DNA of 64,000 nucleotides from Hirudinaria manillensis. Its lineage: Eukaryota > Annelida > Clitellata > Hirudinida > Hirudinidae. The translations under genes were made by a program, and so were the position numbers. The notes under the pieces are model-generated. The model made no database searches. It saw only the letters and a list, made by a program, of their open reading frames with translations, and was not told the DNA's origin. The stretch is taken from assembly GCA_034509925.1 (NCBI GenBank), contig CM067529.1:9303501-9367500 (forward strand). Direction: 5' to 3'. How positions within the stretch are numbered: position 1 is the first letter of the stretch; each line of letters opens with the position of its first letter. Positions 53,055-63,869 of this stretch are shown in pieces.

Positions 53055-53316
53055 GATTCTCTAGCGGCCCGTCGCTAAGCAACGGCGGCATGCAGCGCAC
53101 GTGACGGCCACCGGGCGGAGTCACGCACTTAAATTTCTATGCGATACGTAATTCCATTATACATTTTATTTGATAATTTTAATTCAAGTACCGTTGTTAT
53201 TTTTTAATGTTTTTATTCTAGCGCATTTAAAATATAAAAAAAATTATTATCGAGATTTTTCAGTCTTTTTTTCGTATTTTTCCTTTCTGCTTCTGTCGCG
53301 ATGGCTGCCGATTTGC

Positions 53317-53718
53317 TTACGCGTACGGATGATATCTGAATTCTTTGAGAACCTTAATCCTTATTTTCAAATTATTTTTCTTTTTGCAAGGGAATCCATT
53401 GATTATCGAATCCTTGCATGCCGTTCCAGGCAGATTCTGTTCTTTCATAACTGAGGTTCGAATATCTTTGCTTAAGACATTTATCGAGGAATCTATACAT
53501 ATTGGGGTCACAGTCGCTTTGGACGTCTTTGCCAACTCTTCGTTGAAATCAAGCAGGAACGCTTTTAGCTTCGGATCGAGCTGGCGCATTTTAGATTTCT
53601 TCCGCTTTTGACATCTCCTTGCCTGATTTTTATTACTAGGAACTAGATCTTTCGAATGTTCAACCATTGTCTTGTTTATGTTAGTTGGTTGGGAAGCAAC
53701 AGCAGTTATTCGAGTCAT
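53317..53718 (-). CDS. A-form protein (consensus)
   Basis: Consensus protein, a single A between B copies. Its distal 3' flank carries the 6 bp deletion near 53153. Confidence 0.85.
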   Translation of the reverse strand: MTRITAVASQPTNINKTMVEHSKDLVPSNKNQARRCQKRKKSKMRQLDPKLKAFLLDFNEELAKTSKATVTPICIDSSINVLSKDIRTSVMKEQNLPGTACKDSIINGFPCKKKNNLKIRIKVLKEFRYHPYA

Positions 53719-54065
53719 AATATTAGGAGTAGAGACACCCGCACGAACGAAGGTCAGCGAAGAAATGACAAGCCTAGTCGATGCGCCTACTTATATAGAT
53801 TCTCTAGCGGCCCGTCGCTAAGCAACGGCGGCATGCAGCGCACGTGACGGCCACCGGGCGGAGTCACGCACTTAAATTTCTATGCGATACGTAATTATTT
53901 GTCCATTATACATTTTATTTGATAATTTTAATTCAAGTACCGTTGTTATTTTTTAATGTTTTTATTCTAGCGCATTTAAAATATAAAAAAAATTATTATC
54001 GAGATTTTTCAGTCTTTTTTTCGTATTTTTCCTTTCTGCTTCTGTCGCGATGGCTGCCGATTTGC

Positions 54066-54668
54066 TTACGCGTACGGATGATATCTGAATTCTTTGAGAA
54101 CGGAATTCATCATTTTGAATTCATTTCTCTTTTTGCAATGGAATCCATTGATTATCGAATCCTTGCATGTCGTTCCAGGCAGATTCTCTTCCTGCAAATC
54201 TAAATTTCGAACTCCGTGGCATAAGGCGTCGATTTTTTTGGCGGAATCTGTTCGAATTGACTCGATAGCCTGATCGGCCATTCTGGCTAGCTCCTCGGCG
54301 AAAGAAGCCAAGAAGGCTTCTGTCTCGTGGTCTGGCCTGCTTTTCGGCAGTGAATTGGGTCGCTCCTTGAGCAACTTTTTGTCTTCGATATACTGTCGAA
54401 GATGCGAATTTAATCTAAACGTGCCATTTTGTTTTTCTTTGTCAAGAATCAGTTTACTCTCGACTAAGTGATTCTTGACTCCTTCCGTTTTAGATCGTTT
54501 TCTCAGGTCATATTTCCACGGCTGTTGTTTTGGCTTATCGATTCCGTACTGACTACCGCCGTACGTCGTTTTATGGTAGGAAATGTTATTCCTGAGAATC
54601 GAACTTTTCGAATGTCCAACCATTTTCGTATTAGTTGGTTGGAAAGCAATGGCAGTTGTTCGAGTCAT
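54066..54668 (-). CDS. B-form protein (consensus)
   Basis: Consensus B protein. Confidence 0.85.
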   Translation of the reverse strand: MTRTTAIAFQPTNTKMVGHSKSSILRNNISYHKTTYGGSQYGIDKPKQQPWKYDLRKRSKTEGVKNHLVESKLILDKEKQNGTFRLNSHLRQYIEDKKLLKERPNSLPKSRPDHETEAFLASFAEELARMADQAIESIRTDSAKKIDALCHGVRNLDLQEENLPGTTCKDSIINGFHCKKRNEFKMMNSVLKEFRYHPYA

Positions 54669-55033
54669 AATATCAATTCACGGCCTTATCACGAGGAGAG
54701 ACACCCGCACGAACGAAGCTCAGCGAAGAAATGACAAGCCTAGTCGATGCGCCTACTTATATAGATTCTCTAGCGGCCCGTCGCTAAGCAACGGCGGCAT
54801 GCAGCGCACGTGACGGCCACCGGGCGGAGTCACGCACTTAAATTTCTATGCGATACGTAATTATTTGTCCATTATACATTTTATTTGATAATTTTAATTC
54901 AAGTACCGTTGTTATTTTTTAATGTTTTTATTCTAGCGCATTTAAAATATAAAAAAAAATTATTATCGAGATTTTTCAGTCTTTTTTTCGTATTTTTTCT
55001 TTTCTGCTTCTGTCGCGATGGCTGCCGATTTGC

Positions 55034-55637
55034 TTACGCGTACGGATGATATCTGAATTCTTTGAGAACGGAATTCATCATTTTGAATTCATTTCTCTTT
55101 TTGCAATGGAATCCATTGATTATCGAATCCTTGCATGTCGTTCCAGGCAGATTCTCTTCCTGCAAATCTAAATTTCGAACTCCGTGGCATAAGGCGTCGA
55201 TTTTTTTGGCGGAATCTGTTCGAATTAACTCGATAGCCTGATCGGCCATTCTGGCTAGCTCCTCGGCGAAAGAAGCCAAGAAGGCTTCTGTCTCGTGGTC
55301 TGGCCTGCTTTTCGGCAGTGAATTGGGTCGCTCCTTGAGCAAACTTTTTGTCTTCGATATACTGTCGAAGATGCGAATTTAATCTAAACGTGCCATTTTG
55401 TTTTTCTTTGTCAAGAATCAGTTTACTCTCGACTAAGTGATTCTTGACTCCTTCCGTTTTAGATCGTTTTCTCAGGTCATATTTAAACGGCTGTTGTTTT
55501 GGCTTATCGATTCCGTACTGACTACCGCCGTACGTCGTTTTATGGTAGGAAATGTTATTCCTGAGAATCGAACTTTTCGAATGTCCAACCATTTTCGTAT
55601 TAGTTGGTTGGAAAGCAATGGCAGTTGTTCGAGTCAT
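55034..55637 (-). pseudogene. B-form gene with 1 bp insertion (frameshift), W51F type
   Basis: An extra A at 55341..55343 shifts the frame after residue 98; the ATG frame then runs 84 further unrelated residues to 55089, giving 182 in all. The original C-terminal frame remains open from 55342 to 55034. It carries W51F (a two-base codon change) and, in the downstream frame, S137L. Confidence 0.85.
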
Positions 55638-56002
55638 AATATCAATTCACGGCCTTATCACGAGGAGAGACACCCGCACGAACGAAGGTCAGCGAAGAAA
55701 TGACAAGCCTAGTCGATGCGCCTACTTATATAGATTCTCTAGCGGCCCGTCGCTAAGCAACGGCGGCATGCAGCGCACGTGACGGCCACCGGGCGGAGTC
55801 ACGCACTTAAATTTCTATGCGATACGTAATTATTTGTCCATTATACATTTTATTTGATAATTTTAATTCAAGTACCGTTGTTATTTTTTAATGTTTTTAT
55901 TCTAGCGCATTTAAAATGTAAAAAAAAATTATTATCGAGATTTTTCAGTCTTTTTTTCGTATTTTTTCTTTTCTGCTTCTGTCGCGATGGCTGCCGATTT
56001 GC

Positions 56003-56605
56003 TTACGCGTACGGATGATATCTGAATTCTTTGAGAACGGAATTCATCATTTTGAATTCATTTCTCTTTTTGCAATGGAATCCATTGATTATCGAATCCT
56101 TGCATGTAGTTCCAGGCAGATTCTCTTCCTGCAAATCTAAATTTCGAACTCCGTGGCATAAGGCGTCGATTTTTTTGACGGAATCTGTTCGAATTGACTC
56201 GATAGCCTGATCGGCCATTCTGGCTAGCTCCTCGGCGAAAGAAGCCAAGAAGGCTTCTGTCTCGTGGTCTGGCCTGCTTTTCGGCAGTGAATTGGGTCGC
56301 TCCTTGAGCAACTTTTTGTCTTCGATATACTGTCGAAGATGCGAATTTAATCTAAACGTGCCATTTTGTTTTTCTTTGTCAAGAATCAGTTTACTCTCGA
56401 CTAAGTGATTCTTGACTCCTTCCGTTTTAGATCGTTTTCTCAGGTCATATTTCCACGGCTGTTGTTTTGGCTTATCGATTCCGTACTGACTACCGCCGTA
56501 CGTCGTTTTATGGTACGAAATGTTATTCCTGAGAATCGAACTTTTCGAATGTCCAACCATTTTCGTATTAGTTGGTTGGAAAGCAATGGCAGTTGTTCGA
56601 GTCAT
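56003..56605 (-). CDS. B-form protein, A143V variant
   Basis: A143V (about 56178). The X-box-like site in its promoter has a substitution at 56720. It pairs with the W51F-type copy on its left, a pairing seen twice more to the right. Confidence 0.85.
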   Translation of the reverse strand: MTRTTAIAFQPTNTKMVGHSKSSILRNNISYHKTTYGGSQYGIDKPKQQPWKYDLRKRSKTEGVKNHLVESKLILDKEKQNGTFRLNSHLRQYIEDKKLLKERPNSLPKSRPDHETEAFLASFAEELARMADQAIESIRTDSVKKIDALCHGVRNLDLQEENLPGTTCKDSIINGFHCKKRNEFKMMNSVLKEFRYHPYA

Positions 56606-56969
56606 AATATCAATTCACGGCCTTATCACGAGGAGAGACACCCGCACGAACGAAGCTCAGCGAAGAAATGACAAGCCTAGTCGATGCGCCTACTTATATA
56701 GATTCTCTAGCGGCCCGTCACTAAGCAACGGCGGCATGCAGCGCACGTGACGGCCACCGGGCGGAGTCACGCACTTAAATTTCTATGCGATACGTAATTA
56801 TTTGTCCATTATAAATTTTATTTGATAATTTTAATTCAAGTACCGTTGTTATTTTTTAATGTTTTTATTCTAGCGCATTTAAAATATAAAAAAAATTATT
56901 ATCGAGATTTTTCAGTCTTTTTTTCGTATTTTTTCTTTTCTGCTTCTGTCGCGATGGCTGCCGATTTGC

Positions 56970-57371
56970 TTACGCGTACGGATGATATCTGAATTCTTTG
57001 AGAACCTTAATCCTTATTTTCAAATTATTTTTCTTTTTGCAAGGGAATCCATTGATTATCGAATCCTTGCATGCCGTTCCAGGCAGATTCTGTTCTTTCA
57101 TAACTGAGGTTCGAATATCTTTGTTTAAGACATTTATCGAGGAATCTATACATATTGGGGTCACAGTCGCTTTGGACGTCTTTGCCAACTCTTCGTTGAA
57201 ATCAAGCAGGAACGCTTTTAGCTTCGGATCGAGCTGGCGCATTTTAGATTTCTTCCGCTTTTGACATCTCCTTGCCTGATTTTTATTACTAGGAACTAGA
57301 TCTTTCGAATGTTCAACCATTGTCTTGTTTATGTTATTTGGTGTGGAAGCAACAGCAGTTATTCGAGTCAT
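56970..57371 (-). CDS. A-form protein, Q10T/T12N/S83N variant
   Basis: Three missense changes: Q10T and T12N in the otherwise invariant QPTN motif near the N-terminus, and S83N. Open over all 133 codons. Confidence 0.85.
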   Translation of the reverse strand: MTRITAVASTPNNINKTMVEHSKDLVPSNKNQARRCQKRKKSKMRQLDPKLKAFLLDFNEELAKTSKATVTPICIDSSINVLNKDIRTSVMKEQNLPGTACKDSIINGFPCKKKNNLKIRIKVLKEFRYHPYA

Positions 57372-57718
57372 AATATTAGGAGTAGAGACACCCGCACGAA
57401 CGAAGGTCAGCGAAGAAATGACAAGCCTAGTCGATGCGCCTACTTATATAGATTCTCTAGCGGCCCGTCGCTAAGCAACGGCGGCATGCAGCGCACGTGA
57501 CGGCCACCGGGCGGAGTCACGCACTTAAATTTCTATGCGATACGTAATTATTTGTCCATTATACATTTTATTTGATAATTTTAATTCAAGTACCGTTGTT
57601 ATTTTTTAATGTTTTTATTCTAGCGCATTTAAAATATAAAAAAAATTATTATCGAGATTTTTCAGTCTTTTTTTCGTATTTTTCCTTTCTGCTTCTGTCG
57701 CGATGGCTGCCGATTTGC

Positions 57719-58321
57719 TTACGCGTACGGATGATATCTGAATTCTTTGAGAACGGAATTCATCATTTTGAATTCATTTCTCTTTTTGCAATGGAATCCA
57801 TTGATTATCGAATCCTTGCATGTCGTTCCAGGCAGATTCTCTTCCTGCAAATCTAAATTTCGAACTCCGTGGCATAAGGCGTCGATTTTTTTGGCGGAAT
57901 CTGTTCGAATTGACTCGATAGCCTGATCGGCCATTCTGGCTAGCTCCTCGGCGAAAGAAGCCAAGAAGGCTTCTGTCTCGTGGTCTGGCCTGCTTTTCGG
58001 CAGTGAATTGGGTCGCTCCTTGAGCAACTTTTTGTCTTCGATATACTGTCGAAGATGCGAATTTAATCTAAACGTGCCATTTTGTTTTTCTTTGTCAAGA
58101 ATCAGTTTACTCTCGACTAAGTGATTCTTGACTCCTTCCGTTTTAGATCGTTTTCTCAGGTCATATTTAAACGGCTGTTGTTTTGGCTTATCGATTCCGT
58201 ACTGACTACCGCCGTACGTCGTTTTATGGTAGGAAATGTTATTCCTGAGAATCGAACTTTTCGAATGTCCAACCATTTTCGTATTAGTTGGTTGGAAAGC
58301 AATGGCAGTTGTTCGAGTCAT
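57719..58321 (-). CDS. B-form protein, W51F variant
   Basis: W51F (TGG to TTT). The leader has a 2 bp GA insertion near 58352 and an A-type base (GGTCAG rather than GCTCAG) near the initiator, suggesting an A-derived promoter tract. Confidence 0.85.
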   Translation of the reverse strand: MTRTTAIAFQPTNTKMVGHSKSSILRNNISYHKTTYGGSQYGIDKPKQQPFKYDLRKRSKTEGVKNHLVESKLILDKEKQNGTFRLNSHLRQYIEDKKLLKERPNSLPKSRPDHETEAFLASFAEELARMADQAIESIRTDSAKKIDALCHGVRNLDLQEENLPGTTCKDSIINGFHCKKRNEFKMMNSVLKEFRYHPYA

Positions 58322-58688
58322 AATATCAATTCACGGCCTTATCACGAGGAGAGAGACACCCGCACGAACGAAGGTCAGCGAAGAAATGACAAGCCTAGTC
58401 GATGCGCCTACTTATATAGATTCTCTAGCGGCCCGTCGCTAAGCAACGGCGGCATGCAGCGCACGTGACGGCCACCGGGCGGAGTCACGCACTTAAATTT
58501 CTATGCGATACGTAATTATTTGTCCATTATACATTTTATTTGATAATTTTAATTCAAGTACCGTTGTTATTTTTTAATGTTTTTATTCTAGCGCATTTAA
58601 AATGTAAAAAAAAATTATTATCGAGATTTTTCAGTCTTTTTTTCGTATTTTTTCTTTTCTGCTTCTGTCGCGATGGCTGCCGATTTGC

Positions 58689-59291
58689 TTACGCGTACGG
58701 ATGATATCTGAATTCTTTGAGAACGGAATTCATCATTTTGAATTCATTTCTCTTTTTGCAATGGAATCCATTGATTATCGAATCCTTGCATGTAGTTCCA
58801 GGCAGATTCTCTTCCTGCAAATCTAAATTTCGAACTCCGTGGCATAAGGCGTCGATTTTTTTGACGGAATCTGTTCGAATTGACTCGATAGCCTGATCGG
58901 CCATTCTGGCTAGCTCCTCGGCGAAAGAAGCCAAGAAGGCTTCTGTCTCGTGGTCTGGCCTGCTTTTCGGCAGTGAATTGGGTCGCTCCTTGAGCAACTT
59001 TTTGTCTTCGATATACTGTCGAAGATGCGAATTTAATCTAAACGTGCCATTTTGTTTTTCTTTGTCAAGAATCAGTTTACTCTCGACTAAGTGATTCTTG
59101 ACTCCTTCCGTTTTAGATCGTTTTCTCAGGTCATATTTCCACGGCTGTTGTTTTGGCTTATCGATTCCGTACTGACTACCGCCGTACGTCGTTTTATGGT
59201 AGGAAATGTTATTCCTGAGAATCGAACTTTTCGAATGTCCAACCATTTTCGTATTAGTTGGTTGGAAAGCAATGGCAGTTGTTCGAGTCAT
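58689..59291 (-). CDS. B-form protein, A143V variant
   Basis: Same A143V change as the copy at 56003; right-hand member of the second W51F/A143V pair. Confidence 0.85.
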   Translation of the reverse strand: MTRTTAIAFQPTNTKMVGHSKSSILRNNISYHKTTYGGSQYGIDKPKQQPWKYDLRKRSKTEGVKNHLVESKLILDKEKQNGTFRLNSHLRQYIEDKKLLKERPNSLPKSRPDHETEAFLASFAEELARMADQAIESIRTDSVKKIDALCHGVRNLDLQEENLPGTTCKDSIINGFHCKKRNEFKMMNSVLKEFRYHPYA

Positions 59292-59654
59292 AATATCAAT
59301 TCACGGCCTTATCACGAGGAGAGACACCCGCACGAACGAAGCTCAGCGAAGAAATGACAAGCCTAGTCGATGCGCCTACTTATATAGATTCTCTAGCGGC
59401 CCGTCGCTAAGCAACGGCGGCATGCAGCGCACGTGACGGCCACCGGGCGGAGTCACGCACTTAAATTTCTATGCGATACGTAATTATTTGTCCATTATAC
59501 ATTTTATTTGATAATTTTAATTCAAGTACCGTTGTTATTTTTTAATGTTTTTATTCTAGCGCATTTAAAATATAAAAAAAATTATTATCGAGATTTTTCA
59601 GTCTTTTTTTCGTATTTTTCCTTTCTGCTTCTGTCGCGATGGCTGCCGATTTGC

Positions 59655-60257
59655 TTACGCGTACGGATGATATCTGAATTCTTTGAGAACGGAATTCATC
59701 ATTTTGAATTCATTTCTCTTTTTGCAATGGAATCCATTGATTATCGAATCCTTGCATGTCGTTCCAGGCAGATTCTCTTCCTGCAAATCTAAATTTCGAA
59801 CTCCGTGGCATAAGGCGTCGATTTTTTTGGCGGAATCTGTTCGAATTGACTCGATAGCCTGATCGGCCATTCTGGCTAGCTCCTCGGCGAAAGAAGCCAA
59901 GAAGGCTTCTGTCTCGTGGTCTGGCCTGCTTTTCGGCAGTGAATTGGGTCGCTCCTTGAGCAACTTTTTGTCTTCGATATACTGTCGAAGATGCGAATTT
60001 AATCTAAACGTGCCATTTTGTTTTTCTTTGTCAAGAATCAGTTTACTCTCGACTAAGTGATTCTTGACTCCTTCCGTTTTAGATCGTTTTCTCAGGTCAT
60101 ATTTCCACGGCTGTTGTTTTGGCTTATCGATTCCGTACTGACTACCGCCGTACGTCGTTTTATGGTAGGAAATGTTATTCCTGAGAATCGAACTTTTCGA
60201 ATGTCCAACCATTTTCGTATTAGTTGGTTGGAAAGCAATGGCAGTTGTTCGAGTCAT
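59655..60257 (-). CDS. B-form protein (consensus)
   Basis: Consensus B protein; its upstream flank near 60451 lacks the same 6 bp (ATTTGT) as the flank near 53153. Confidence 0.85.
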   Translation of the reverse strand: MTRTTAIAFQPTNTKMVGHSKSSILRNNISYHKTTYGGSQYGIDKPKQQPWKYDLRKRSKTEGVKNHLVESKLILDKEKQNGTFRLNSHLRQYIEDKKLLKERPNSLPKSRPDHETEAFLASFAEELARMADQAIESIRTDSAKKIDALCHGVRNLDLQEENLPGTTCKDSIINGFHCKKRNEFKMMNSVLKEFRYHPYA

Positions 60258-60615
60258 AATATCAATTCACGGCCTTATCACGAGGAGAGACACCCGCACG
60301 AACGAAGCTCAGCGAAGAAATGACAAGCCTAGTCGATGCGCCTACTTATATAGATTCTCTAGCGGCCCGTCGCTAAGCAACGGCGGCATGCAGCGCACGT
60401 GACGGCCACCGGGCGGAGTCACGCACTTAAATTTCTATGCGATACGTAATTCCATTATACATTTTATTTGATAATTTTAATTCAAGTACCGTTGTTATTT
60501 TTTAATGTTTTTATTCTAGCGCATTTAAAATATAAAAAAAATTATTATCGAGATTTTGCAGTCTTTTTTTCGTATTTTTTCTTTTCTGCTTCTGTCGCGA
60601 TGGCTGCCGATTTGC

Positions 60616-61017
60616 TTACGCGTACGGATGATATCTGAATTCTTTGAGAACCTTAATCCTTATTTTCAAATTATTTTTCTTTTTGCAAGGGAATCCATTG
60701 ATTATCGAATCCTTGCATGCCGTTCCAGGCAGATTCTGTTCTTTCATAACTGAGGTTCGAATATCTTTGCTTAAGACATTTATCGAGGAATCTATACATA
60801 TTGGGGTCACAGTCGCTTTGGACGTCTTTGCCAACTCTTCGTTGAAATCAAGCAGGAACGCTTTTAGCTTCGGATCGAGCTGGCGCATTTTAGATTTCTT
60901 CCGCTTTTGACATCTCCTTGCCTGATTTTTATTACTAGGAACTAGATCTTTCGAATGTTCAACCATTGTCTTGTTTATGTTAGTTGGTTGGGAAGCAACA
61001 GCAGTTATTCGAGTCAT
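60616..61017 (-). CDS. A-form protein (consensus)
   Basis: Consensus A protein. Confidence 0.85.
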   Translation of the reverse strand: MTRITAVASQPTNINKTMVEHSKDLVPSNKNQARRCQKRKKSKMRQLDPKLKAFLLDFNEELAKTSKATVTPICIDSSINVLSKDIRTSVMKEQNLPGTACKDSIINGFPCKKKNNLKIRIKVLKEFRYHPYA

Positions 61018-61364
61018 AATATTAGGAGTAGAGACACCCGCACGAACGAAGGTCAGCGAAGAAATGACAAGCCTAGTCGATGCGCCTACTTATATAGATT
61101 CTCTAGCGGCCCGTCGCTAAGCAACGGCGGCATGCAGCGCACGTGACGGCCACCGGGCGGAGTCACGCACTTAAATTTCTATGCGATACGTAATTATTTG
61201 TCCATTATACATTTTATTTGATAATTTTAATTCAAGTACCGTTGTTATTTTTTAATGTTTTTATTCTAGCGCATTTAAAATATAAAAAAATTATTATCGA
61301 GATTTTGCAGTCTTTTTTTCGTATTTTTCATTTTCTGCTTCTGTCGCGATGGCTGCCGATTTGC

Positions 61365-61766
61365 TTACGCGTACGGATGATATCTGAATTCTTTGAGAAC
61401 CTTAATCCTTATTTTCAAATTATTTTTCTTTTTGCAAGGGAATCCATTGATTATCGAATCCTTGCATGCCGTTCCAGGCAGATTCTGTTCTTTCATAACT
61501 GAGGTTCGAATATCTTTGCTTAAGACATTTATCGAGGAATCTATACATATTGGGGTCACAGTCGCTTTGGACGTCTTTGCCAACTCTTCGTTGAAATCAA
61601 GCAGGAACGCTTTTAGCTTCGGATCGAGCTGGCGCATTTTAGATTTCTTCCGCTTTTGACATCTCCTTGCCTGATTTTTATTACTAGGAACTAGATCTTT
61701 CGAATGTTCAACCATTGTCTTGTTTATGTTAGTTGGTTGGGAAGCAACAGCAGTTATTCGAGTCAT
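61365..61766 (-). CDS. A-form protein (consensus)
   Basis: Consensus A protein; the A run in its 3' flank is one base shorter than usual (about 61290). Confidence 0.85.
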   Translation of the reverse strand: MTRITAVASQPTNINKTMVEHSKDLVPSNKNQARRCQKRKKSKMRQLDPKLKAFLLDFNEELAKTSKATVTPICIDSSINVLSKDIRTSVMKEQNLPGTACKDSIINGFPCKKKNNLKIRIKVLKEFRYHPYA

Positions 61767-62114
61767 AATATTAGGAGTAGAGACACCCGCACGAACGAAG
61801 GTCAGCGAAGAAATGACAAGCCTAGTCGATGCGCCTACTTATATAGATTCTCTAGCGGCCCGTCGCTAAGCAACGGCGGCATGCAGCGCACGTGACGGCC
61901 ACCGGGCGGAGTCACGCACTTAAATTTCTATGCGATACGTAATTATTTGTCCATTATACATTTTATTTGATAATTTTAATTCAAGTACCGTTGTTATTTT
62001 TTAATGTTTTTATTCTAGCGCATTTAAAATATAAAAAAAATTATTATCGAGATTTTTCAGTCTTTTTTTCGTATTTTTTCTTTTCTGCTTCTGTCGCGAT
62101 GGCTGCCGATTTGC

Positions 62115-62717
62115 TTACGCGTACGGATGATATCTGAATTCTTTGAGAACGGAATTCATCATTTTGAATTCATTTCTCTTTTTGCAATGGAATCCATTGA
62201 TTATCGAATCCTTGCATGTCGTTCCAGGCAGATTCTCTTCCTGCAAATCTAAATTTCGAACTCCGTGGCATAAGGCGTCGATTTTTTTGGCGGAATCTGT
62301 TCGAATTGACTCGATAGCCTGATCGGCCATTCTGGCTAGCTCCTCGGCGAAAGAAGCCAAGAAGGCTTCTGTCTCGTGGTCTGGCCTGCTTTTCGGCAGT
62401 GAATTGGGTCGCTCCTTGAGCAACTTTTTGTCTTCGATATACTGTCGAAGATGCGAATTTAATCTAAACGTGCCATTTTGTTTTTCTTTGTCAAGAATCA
62501 GTTTACTCTCGACTAAGTGATTCTTGACTCCTTCCGTTTTAGATCGTTTTCTCAGGTCATATTTAAACGGCTGTTGTTTTGGCTTATCGATTCCGTACTG
62601 ACTACCGCCGTACGTCGTTTTATGGTAGGAAATGTTATTCCTGAGAATCGAACTTTTCGAATGTCCAACCATTTTCGTATTAGTTGGTTGGAAAGCAATG
62701 GCAGTTGTTCGAGTCAT
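62115..62717 (-). CDS. B-form protein, W51F variant
   Basis: W51F with the same A-type promoter base as the copy at 57719 but without its 2 bp insertion. Confidence 0.85.
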   Translation of the reverse strand: MTRTTAIAFQPTNTKMVGHSKSSILRNNISYHKTTYGGSQYGIDKPKQQPFKYDLRKRSKTEGVKNHLVESKLILDKEKQNGTFRLNSHLRQYIEDKKLLKERPNSLPKSRPDHETEAFLASFAEELARMADQAIESIRTDSAKKIDALCHGVRNLDLQEENLPGTTCKDSIINGFHCKKRNEFKMMNSVLKEFRYHPYA

Positions 62718-63081
62718 AATATCAATTCACGGCCTTATCACGAGGAGAGACACCCGCACGAACGAAGGTCAGCGAAGAAATGACAAGCCTAGTCGATGCG
62801 CCTACTTATATAGATTCTCTAGCGGCCCGTCGCTAAGCAACGGCGGCATGCAGCGCACGTGACGGCCACCGGGCGGAGTCACGCACTTAAATTTCTATGC
62901 GATACGTAATTATTTGTCCATTATACATTTTATTTGATAATTTTAATTCAAGTACCGTTGTTATTTTTTAATGTTTTTATTCTAGCGCATTTAAAATGTA
63001 AAAAAAATTATTATCGAGATTTTTCAGTCTTTTTTTCGTATTTTTTCTTTTCTGCTTCTGTCGCGATGGCTGCCGATTTGC

Positions 63082-63684
63082 TTACGCGTACGGATGATAT
63101 CTGAATTCTTTGAGAACGGAATTCATCATTTTGAATTCATTTCTCTTTTTGCAATGGAATCCATTGATTATCGAATCCTTGCATGTAGTTCCAGGCAGAT
63201 TCTCTTCCTGCAAATCTAAATTTCGAACTCCGTGGCATAAGGCGTCGATTTTTTTGACGGAATCTGTTCGAATTGACTCGATAGCCTGATCGGCCATTCT
63301 GGCTAGCTCCTCGGCGAAAGAAGCCAAGAAGGCTTCTGTCTCGTGGTCTGGCCTGCTTTTCGGCAGTGAATTGGGTCGCTCCTTGAGCAACTTTTTGTCT
63401 TCGATATACTGTCGAAGATGCGAATTTAATCTAAACGTGCCATTTTGTTTTTCTTTGTCAAGAATCAGTTTACTCTCGACTAAGTGATTCTTGACTCCTT
63501 CCGTTTTAGATCGTTTTCTCAGGTCATATTTCCACGGCTGTTGTTTTGGCTTATCGATTCCGTACTGACTACCGCCGTACGTCGTTTTATGGTAGGAAAT
63601 GTTATTCCTGAGAATCGAACTTTTCGAATGTCCAACCATTTTCGTATTAGTTGGTTGGAAAGCAATGGCAGTTGTTCGAGTCAT
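63082..63684 (-). CDS. B-form protein, A143V variant (last complete gene)
   Basis: A143V; right-hand member of the third W51F/A143V pair. Its promoter (TATA box 63772..63779) is complete inside the window. Confidence 0.85.
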   Translation of the reverse strand: MTRTTAIAFQPTNTKMVGHSKSSILRNNISYHKTTYGGSQYGIDKPKQQPWKYDLRKRSKTEGVKNHLVESKLILDKEKQNGTFRLNSHLRQYIEDKKLLKERPNSLPKSRPDHETEAFLASFAEELARMADQAIESIRTDSVKKIDALCHGVRNLDLQEENLPGTTCKDSIINGFHCKKRNEFKMMNSVLKEFRYHPYA

Positions 63685-63869
63685 AATATCAATTCACGGC
63701 CTTATCACGAGGAGAGACACCCGCACGAACGAAGCTCAGCGAAGAAATGACAAGCCTAGTCGATGCGCCTACTTATATAGATTCTCTAGCGGCCCGTCGC
63801 TAAGCAACGGCGGCATGCAGCGCACGTGACGGCCACCGGGCGGAGTCACGCACTTAAATTTCTATGCGA

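Larger units (their letters stand above)
55034..63684 (-). repeat. Three W51F/A143V B-gene dyads
   Basis: Adjacent W51F and A143V copies occur at 55034/56003, 57719/58689 and 62115/63082, separated by different numbers of other units. The pair therefore moved or was duplicated as a two-gene block. Confidence 0.8.

Noticed and set aside
31845..63829. Plus-strand frames of 63 to 115 codons in array 2
   Set aside because: They are antisense to A/B coding sequence or run through the minus-strand promoter; none has independent support.
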